The notes beneath the pieces are model-generated. The model saw only the letters and a program-made list of their open reading frames with translations. It did no database searches and was not told the DNA's origin. Both the position numbers and the translations under genes were made by a program. A stretch of DNA of 9,350 bases, taken from NCBI GenBank assembly GCA_035559315.1, contig DATMBJ010000170.1, positions 1 through 9,350 on the forward strand. Direction: 5' to 3'. Below, piece after piece: positions 5,452-9,350 of this stretch; position 1 is the stretch's first letter, and each line of letters opens with the position of its first letter. This DNA is from DATLZM01 sp035559315 (GTDB taxonomy: Bacteria; Actinomycetota; UBA4738; HRBIN12).

Positions 5452-5510
5452 CGCGGGATGACCCGGGGGGGCCGGCGTGGTTGCATGGACCGGAGGCGAG
5501 AGGAGGAGCC

Positions 5511-5957
5511 ATGGAGGTCAAGGAGCTCGGGCACATCGTCCTGTACGTGCGGAACCTGGAGCGGTCGGTCCGCTTCTACCGGGACGTGCTGGGGTGGCGG
5601 GAGGTGGGGCGCTTCGGCGGGGTCGGCGCGATGTTCTCCTCGGGCCGGACCCACCACGAGCTCCTCCTGCTCGAGGTGGGCGAGGACGCGCCCGGGCCTC
5701 CCCAAGGGCGACGGGTCGGGCTCTACCACTTCGGGCTCAAGATCGGGGAGAGCGACGACGAGCTCCGCGAGGCGCTCCGGACGCTCCTCGACGCGGGCGT
5801 CGAGATCGTCGGAACCGCTGACCACACCGTGACCCACAGCCTGTACATCCGCGACCCCGACGGGAACGAGATCGAGCTCTACATCGACGTCCAGCCCGAG
5901 ATCTGGCGCGAGCACCCCGAGGCGATCGCCGCCCCGGTCCGCCCGCTCCGGCTGTAG
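5511..5957 (+). CDS. VOC (vicinal oxygen chelate) superfamily metalloenzyme, glyoxalase/extradiol-dioxygenase-like
   Basis: The 148-aa protein has one complete VOC domain of two beta-alpha-beta-beta-beta modules. Module 1 opens with LGHIVLYVRNLERSVRFYRD (6-25). Module 2 opens with RVGLYHFGLKI (68-78), followed by a helix (81-95) and the C-terminal THSLYIRDPDGNEIELYID (108-126). The expected metal ligands are H8, H73 and E122, with DPDGNEIEL a strong match to the glyoxalase/bleomycin-resistance/extradiol-dioxygenase signature. The arrangement resembles CatE-type catechol 2,3-dioxygenase-like proteins, but single-domain VOC proteins include isomerases, dioxygenases, thiol transferases and binding proteins, so the substrate is undetermined. 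The start is fixed by AGGAGGAG (5501-5508) directly before ATG 5511; ATG 5485 is out of frame. The protein is soluble. The gene stands alone, divergent from the small membrane protein and convergent with the exporter. Confidence 0.9.
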   Translation: MEVKELGHIVLYVRNLERSVRFYRDVLGWREVGRFGGVGAMFSSGRTHHELLLLEVGEDAPGPPQGRRVGLYHFGLKIGESDDELREALRTLLDAGVEIVGTADHTVTHSLYIRDPDGNEIELYIDVQPEIWREHPEAIAAPVRPLRL

Positions 5958-6013
5958 GGGCCCAGGGGCGACGACCAGCCGCCGGGGCCGGGCGCGGGTC
6001 CGCCGTCGGGGTT

Positions 6014-6047
6014 CGGGCGCGGGGGTCGACGCCCGGACCGGGTCCGG
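6014..6047. terminator. Overlapping hairpins between VOC and exporter genes
   Basis: The 91-bp convergent gap ends with two alternative structures. One is CGGGCG (6014-6019) with CGCCCG (6030-6035) over a 10-nt loop. The other is CCGGACC (6033-6039) with GGTCCGG (6041-6047), ending 1 bp from the exporter's stop codon. They share bases and cannot form together. No T tract is present, so this is only a candidate bidirectional terminator. Confidence 0.4.
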
Positions 6048-6048
6048 C

Positions 6049-7608
6049 TCAGCCCTTCCCGCTCCCCTCCCCGCCTCCCTCGAGGAGGGCCTCGGCGCCC
6101 ACGTGCGCGGTCTCCCGGAGCGGCACCTCCGGGAGCAGGAGCACCACGGCGAGCCCGAGCAGCGCGAGGGGGAGCGCCGCGAGGAACACGGCGTGGACGG
6201 CGTCGGCGATGGCGCCGGTCACCATGGCCCGGGCCGCCTGCGGGAGCGCGCGGATCGCCTGTGGGCTGTCGGCCAGCCGGGAGGGGTCGAGCCCGACGCC
6301 GGCCGGGAGGCGGGCCCGGAACACCGCCGCGAAGATCGCCCCGTACAGCGCCACCCCGAGGGTCCCGCCGATGGACCGGGAGAAGTTCACGGCCGAGGTC
6401 GCGGTGCCCAGGTGGCGGTGGGCCACGGCGTTCTGCACCGCGAGCACGAGCACCTGCATCACCATGCCCATCCCCACGCCGAGCACGAGCATCGCGGCCG
6501 AGGTGTCGAGCGCGCCGGAGCCCACGCCGAGCCGGGAGAGGAGGAACGTCCCCGCCGCGGCCACCCCCATCCCCGCGATCGGCCAGGCGCGGTAGCGGCC
6601 GGTCCGGGCGATCACCCGACCCGACGTCACCGACGACCCCACGATCCCGAGCATCATCGGCACGAGCAGGAGGCCCGAGTTGGTCGCGGTCTCCCGCCCC
6701 ACCGTCTGGAGGAACAGCGGGAGGAAGACGATGCTCCCGAACATCGCGGCGCCGATCACGAAGCTCCCCGCGGTGGCGACCGCGAACGTCCGCTCCCGGA
6801 ACAGCTGCAACGGGAGGATCGGCTCGGCGACCCTCCGCTCCCAGACCACGAACGCGCCGATCAGCACGAGGGCCGAGGCGGCCAGGCCCAGGATCTCGGG
6901 CGAGGCCCAGGGGTAGGTCCGCCCGCCCCACACCGAGACCAGGAGCAGGCAGGTCGCGCCGGCCACGAGCAGGGCCGCCCCCTCGAGGTCGATCCGGTGC
7001 CGGCGGCGCACGAACGGGAGCCGGAGCGCCGAGGAGGTGACCACGAGCGCGACGAGCCCGATCGGCAGGTTCACGTAGAACACCCACCGCCAGCTCAGGT
7101 GGTCGGTGAAGAACCCGCCGGCGAGGGGGCCCATCACGCTCGCGAACGCCCACACCGCGCCGATGTAGCCCTGGTAGCGGCCGCGCTCCCGGGGGGCGAT
7201 CACGTCCCCCACGATCGTCATCGTCATCGCCACCAGCCCGCCGGCGCCGACCCCCTGCACCCCCCGGGCCAGGATCAGGTGGAGCATGCTCCCGGCGGCC
7301 CCCGCGAGGGCCGAGCCCGCCAGGAACACGACGATCGCGGCCTGGAACACGGCCCGCCGCCCGTAGAGGTCGCTCACCTTCCCGTAGAGCGGGACCGCCG
7401 CCGTCGAGGTCAGGAGGTAGGCGGTGACGACCCAGGAGAGGTGCTCGATGCCCCCCAGCTCGCCCACGATCGTGGGCAGGGCGGTGGCGACGATGGTCTG
7501 GTCGAGCGCCGCGAGGAGCAGCCCCGCCATCAGCCCGCCCATCACGACCACGATCCCGCGATGGGTGAGCCCGCCGTTCCGCTCCCCCGTCCCCCGCGCC
7601 TCGGCCAT
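6049..7608 (-). CDS. DHA2-family (EmrB/QacA-type) 14-helix multidrug/H+ antiporter
   Basis: The 519-aa protein fits the 14-helix DHA2 branch of the Major Facilitator Superfamily, which exports drugs or other amphipathic compounds in exchange for protons at the cytoplasmic membrane. Visible motifs are D1 in helix 1 (LDQTIVATALPTI, 35-47, with D36), motif A in the helix 2-3 loop (GKVSDLYGRR, 76-85), RGVQGVGAGG in helix 4 (115-124), and antiporter motif C in helix 5 (MGPLAGGFF, 159-167), followed by SWRWVFYVNLPIG (172-184), a strong DHA2 signature. Length is normal for the family. ATG 7608 is chosen because a GGGGAGGGGG sequence precedes it and the putative -10 box places the transcript start near 7638. 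GTG 7641 would add 11 basic residues and lie upstream of that start. It follows a two-component system on the same strand, 103 bp away, and may be its target. Substrate cannot be predicted. Confidence 0.92.
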   Translation of the reverse strand: MAEARGTGERNGGLTHRGIVVVMGGLMAGLLLAALDQTIVATALPTIVGELGGIEHLSWVVTAYLLTSTAAVPLYGKVSDLYGRRAVFQAAIVVFLAGSALAGAAGSMLHLILARGVQGVGAGGLVAMTMTIVGDVIAPRERGRYQGYIGAVWAFASVMGPLAGGFFTDHLSWRWVFYVNLPIGLVALVVTSSALRLPFVRRRHRIDLEGAALLVAGATCLLLVSVWGGRTYPWASPEILGLAASALVLIGAFVVWERRVAEPILPLQLFRERTFAVATAGSFVIGAAMFGSIVFLPLFLQTVGRETATNSGLLLVPMMLGIVGSSVTSGRVIARTGRYRAWPIAGMGVAAAGTFLLSRLGVGSGALDTSAAMLVLGVGMGMVMQVLVLAVQNAVAHRHLGTATSAVNFSRSIGGTLGVALYGAIFAAVFRARLPAGVGLDPSRLADSPQAIRALPQAARAMVTGAIADAVHAVFLAALPLALLGLAVVLLLPEVPLRETAHVGAEALLEGGGEGSGKG

Positions 7609-7623
7609 CCCCCTCCCCGTCCT

Positions 7624-7659
7624 CGAACCGCGCCGGCCCACCCCAGGGTACGAACCGCG
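7624..7659. repeat. 9-bp direct repeats flanking the exporter -10 box
   Basis: CGAACCGCG occurs at 7624-7632 and again at 7651-7659, 27 bp start to start. The two copies bracket the putative -10 box and transcript start of the exporter. They could be regulator half-sites, for example for the LuxR-type protein encoded just upstream, but 9-bp repeats in DNA this GC-rich may arise by chance. Confidence 0.4.
7645..7650 (-). promoter_or_regulatory. Putative -10 box (TACCCT) of the exporter gene
   Basis: On the minus strand TACCCT fits TANNNT and lies 36 bp before ATG 7608. It would start the mRNA near 7638 with a leader of about 30 nt that holds a purine-rich ribosome binding site. No convincing -35 element is found 17-18 bp upstream, as might be expected of an activator-dependent promoter. 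Confidence 0.35.
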
Positions 7660-7711
7660 GGCGCCCCGTGACGCTTCCCTCCGAGGGTGGCTCCCGAGGA
7701 CCCCGCCGGCC

Positions 7712-8356
7712 CTACACCAGCCGGCGGTCGGAGGCCCAGCGGGAGAGCTCGTACCGGTTGGAGAGCTGGAGCTTGCGGAGCACGGCGGAGACGTGGGTCT
7801 CGACCGTCTTCACCGAGATGAACAGCTCCCGGGCGATCTCCTTGTACGAGTACCCGCGGGCGATGTAGCGGAGGACCTCCCGCTCCCGGGGCGTGAGCTG
7901 GTCGAGCTCGGGATCGATGGACGGCGGCGTCCGACCCGCGAACGCGTCGAGGACGAACCCCGCGAGGCGCGGGGAGAAGACCGCGTCGCCCTCGTGGACC
8001 CGGCGGATCGCGTCGGCGAGCTCCGCGGGCGAGATGGACTTCGTCACGTAGCCGCGGGCCCCGGCCCGGATCACGCGGATCACGTCCTCGGCCGCGTCGG
8101 AGACCGACAGCGCGAGGAACCGGACGTCGGGGCGCAGCCGGCCGACGGCCTCCACCACCTGGGCCCCGGACCCGTCGGGGAGCTGGACGTCGAGGAGGAC
8201 GACGTCAGGGGCGGCCGCCGGGATCGCCTCGAGCGCCTCCGCGACGCTCGCGGCCTGTCCGACGATGGCGAAGCCGTCGCCGAGCTCGCCCTTCACCCCG
8301 GAGGCGAACAGGACGTGGTCCTCGACGACGAACACCCGGATCGGCCCGGCGCTCAC
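7712..8356 (-). CDS. NarL/FixJ-family response regulator with LuxR-type DNA-binding domain
   Basis: The 214-aa protein is the transcription factor partner of the kinase that precedes it. Residues 5-122 form the receiver domain, with acidic pocket E12-D13, phosphoacceptor D56 in VVLLDVQLPDG, S84 at the switch position and K106 in GYVTKSIS. Residues about 150-210 are the LuxR-type helix-turn-helix: LTPREREVLRYIARGYSYKEIA (154-175), then the recognition helix region VKTVETHVSAVLRKLQLSNR (182-201). Both domains are complete and of normal length. The GTG start at 8356 shares the GTGA overlap with the kinase stop, implying translational coupling; this start also gives the standard receiver N terminus (MSAGPIRVFVVEDH). 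The next gene on the strand is the exporter. Direct control of that gene is plausible from position only. Confidence 0.94.
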   Translation of the reverse strand: MSAGPIRVFVVEDHVLFASGVKGELGDGFAIVGQAASVAEALEAIPAAAPDVVLLDVQLPDGSGAQVVEAVGRLRPDVRFLALSVSDAAEDVIRVIRAGARGYVTKSISPAELADAIRRVHEGDAVFSPRLAGFVLDAFAGRTPPSIDPELDQLTPREREVLRYIARGYSYKEIARELFISVKTVETHVSAVLRKLQLSNRYELSRWASDRRLV

Positions 8357-9350
8357 CGCCCGCTCCTCGGGATCCGCAGCCGGACCTCGGTCCCGCGGCC
8401 GGGGCGCGAGACCACGGCCGCGACCCCGCCGTTCCGCCGCATCCGACCTTCGATGGAATCGACGATCCCCCGCCGGTCCCCGGGCACCGCGCGGGGGTCG
8501 AACCCGGCGCCCTGGTCCCGGACGTAGGCCGACACCTCCCCGGGCTCCACCTCGACGTAGACGGAGACGCCGGGGGCCCCGGAGTGCTTGGCGGCGTTCA
8601 CCATGGCCTCCCGGACCGCGTCGACCAGGGCCCGCAGGCCCTCGTCGAGCCGCGCGTCCCCCACCACCACGAGCTCCACGCGGATGCCGTGCACGCGCTC
8701 GACCTCGGCCGCGGCCCGGTCCACGGCCTCCGAGAGACGGTCGCCGTCCATCCCCGGCGCCCGCCGGCGCCCGTGGAGCCAGTCGCGGAGCGAGCGCTCC
8801 TGCAGGCGGGCCAGGCTCCGCATCACCCGCGGGTCGTCGGCACGCTGGATCAGCGCGAGGGTCTGGAGCACCGAGTCGTGGAGGTGCGCGGCGAGCTCGG
8901 CCCGCTCCTCCTGGCGGATCCGCTCCCGCCGCTCCTCGGCCAGCTGGTGGAGGAGCCGCCAGCCCCAGGGGCCGAGGACCACGGCGAGCCCGACGGCGGT
9001 CGCCGCCGCGGCGAGCGGCGCGTTCGAGATCAGGCCGAACGGCCGGTTCGAGTCGAAGAAGGCCGCGAGGCCCGCGACGATCAGGAGGGCGCCGACCCCG
9101 GCGCGCGCCCCCCCGGTCCCGGAGACGGCCCGTTCCGCCTGGCGCGGGAGGCGGGCCAGGAGCCCCGTCCACCGCGCTCGGTCGGCCGCGTCGCCCCGGG
9201 TCCAGAGCACCGCCGAGCCCAGGACGGCCAGGGAGGCCGGCCAGACCACGCCGTCGCCCAGCCAGAGGCCAGCCTCCCGGAGCAGCAGGAGCAGGCCGGC
9301 CACGACGAGCGCGACCGCGGCGAGCCGTCGGGCCCCGGTCCGCGGCGGGC
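8353..9350 (-). CDS. PspC-type sensor histidine kinase (5' end beyond the window)
   Basis: About 331 residues are visible; the reading frame runs off the right edge, so the N terminus is missing. Counting from the in-frame GTG at 9303, the visible part begins within a hydrophobic helix (LAAVALVVAGLLLLLREAGLW), followed by helices near 21-35, 69-83 and 97-118, so there are four membrane segments in all. A charged linker (EERRERIRQEERAELAA) leads to the phosphoacceptor motif AHLHDSVLQTLALIQ, with His at 142. The HATPase domain has N box REAMVNAAKHS (N236), DQGAGFDP (263-270), RRGIVDSIEGRM (278-289) and PGRGTEVRLRIP. This layout, with a short phosphoacceptor domain, matches actinobacterial kinases that start with a PspC domain (MacS-like). 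The PspC domain itself would be outside the window, so that part is inferred. The in-frame GTG at 9303 falls inside the first helix and is unlikely to be the true start. The pair probably senses envelope state. Confidence 0.9.
   Translation of the reverse strand, partial: PPRTGARRLAAVALVVAGLLLLLREAGLWLGDGVVWPASLAVLGSAVLWTRGDAADRARWTGLLARLPRQAERAVSGTGGARAGVGALLIVAGLAAFFDSNRPFGLISNAPLAAAATAVGLAVVLGPWGWRLLHQLAEERRERIRQEERAELAAHLHDSVLQTLALIQRADDPRVMRSLARLQERSLRDWLHGRRRAPGMDGDRLSEAVDRAAAEVERVHGIRVELVVVGDARLDEGLRALVDAVREAMVNAAKHSGAPGVSVYVEVEPGEVSAYVRDQGAGFDPRAVPGDRRGIVDSIEGRMRRNGGVAAVVSRPGRGTEVRLRIPRSGR

Noticed and set aside
4227..5510. Upstream in-frame extension of the VOC gene by more than 400 codons
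   Set aside because: It overlaps the six-helix membrane protein in another frame and is Pro/Arg/Gly-rich; a strong AGGAGGAG sits just before ATG 5511.
3482..5957. A fosfomycin link, since DUF402 includes FomD and the VOC superfamily includes FosA/FosB
   Set aside because: The two genes are over 1.4 kb apart with unrelated genes between, no other phosphonate genes are present, and both superfamilies are large with many unrelated members.
6103..7671. 522-codon open frame antisense to the exporter gene
   Set aside because: The product is an Arg/His/Glu/Pro-rich shadow of the exporter, which itself has full DHA2 motifs on the other strand.
7676..7703. Possible terminator hairpin between the response regulator and the exporter
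   Set aside because: The complementary segments (CCTCGGGAG and CCTCGGAGG in the minus sense) pair only partly, with several mismatches and no T tract.
1..9350. CRISPR arrays, tRNA/rRNA genes, insertion sequences, integrase or attachment sites
   Set aside because: I found no regularly spaced repeats, no RNA-gene signatures, no transposase or integrase motifs, and no change in base composition suggesting an inserted element.

Overview
The window is about 75% G+C or more, with third codon positions almost always G or C. It encodes a set of families typical of Actinomycetota: a PspC-type sensor kinase with a NarL/LuxR regulator, a DUF402 protein, a DUF6504 protein and a DHA2 drug exporter. A perfect actinobacterial/Gram-positive LexA operator is also present. 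I read it as chromosomal DNA of a high-GC actinobacterium, probably not a well-studied genus. There are no transposases, integrases, tRNA or rRNA genes, CRISPR arrays or phage genes, and composition is uniform, so nothing points to recent transfer.

Layout, left (1-3088, + strand): the C-terminal end of an unidentified protein (3-125); an uncharacterised 284-aa soluble protein (205-1059); then a membrane histidine kinase with a helical sensor domain (1200-2501). The kinase overlaps by ATGA a response regulator that has only a receiver domain (2498-3088). No TANNNT -10 box lies in the 140 bp before the kinase, so the 284-aa gene, kinase and receiver may form one transcript.

Layout, middle (3089-5957): a small DUF6504 protein on the minus strand (3123-3374) has a TTGACC-18-TACGGT promoter and a perfect LexA box (3390-3403) at the predicted start of its transcript, so it is very probably an SOS-regulated gene. 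Divergent from it is a DUF402 nucleoside-(di)phosphate-hydrolase-like gene (3482-4093). A six-helix membrane protein of the GPDPase-membrane-domain/YciC kind (4222-5028, +) converges on a small four-helix membrane protein (4950-5432, -) built from two copies of a two-helix unit. The promoters of these two share the 11-mer CGGCGTAGGCT, and the small one is probably leaderless. A single-domain VOC metalloenzyme (5511-5957, +) follows.

Layout, right (6049-9350, all minus strand): a PspC-type sensor kinase (5' end outside the window) overlaps by GTGA a LuxR-type response regulator. After a 103-bp gap comes a 14-helix DHA2/EmrB-QacA multidrug exporter. The exporter has its own putative -10 flanked by 9-bp direct repeats, so it may be a target of the upstream pair, but this is inference.

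The best leads are the SOS-controlled DUF6504 gene, the receiver-only regulator paired with a NarL-type kinase, the duplicated small membrane protein, and the uncharacterised gene heading the first signalling cluster. I see no clear multi-gene defence or biosynthetic system.
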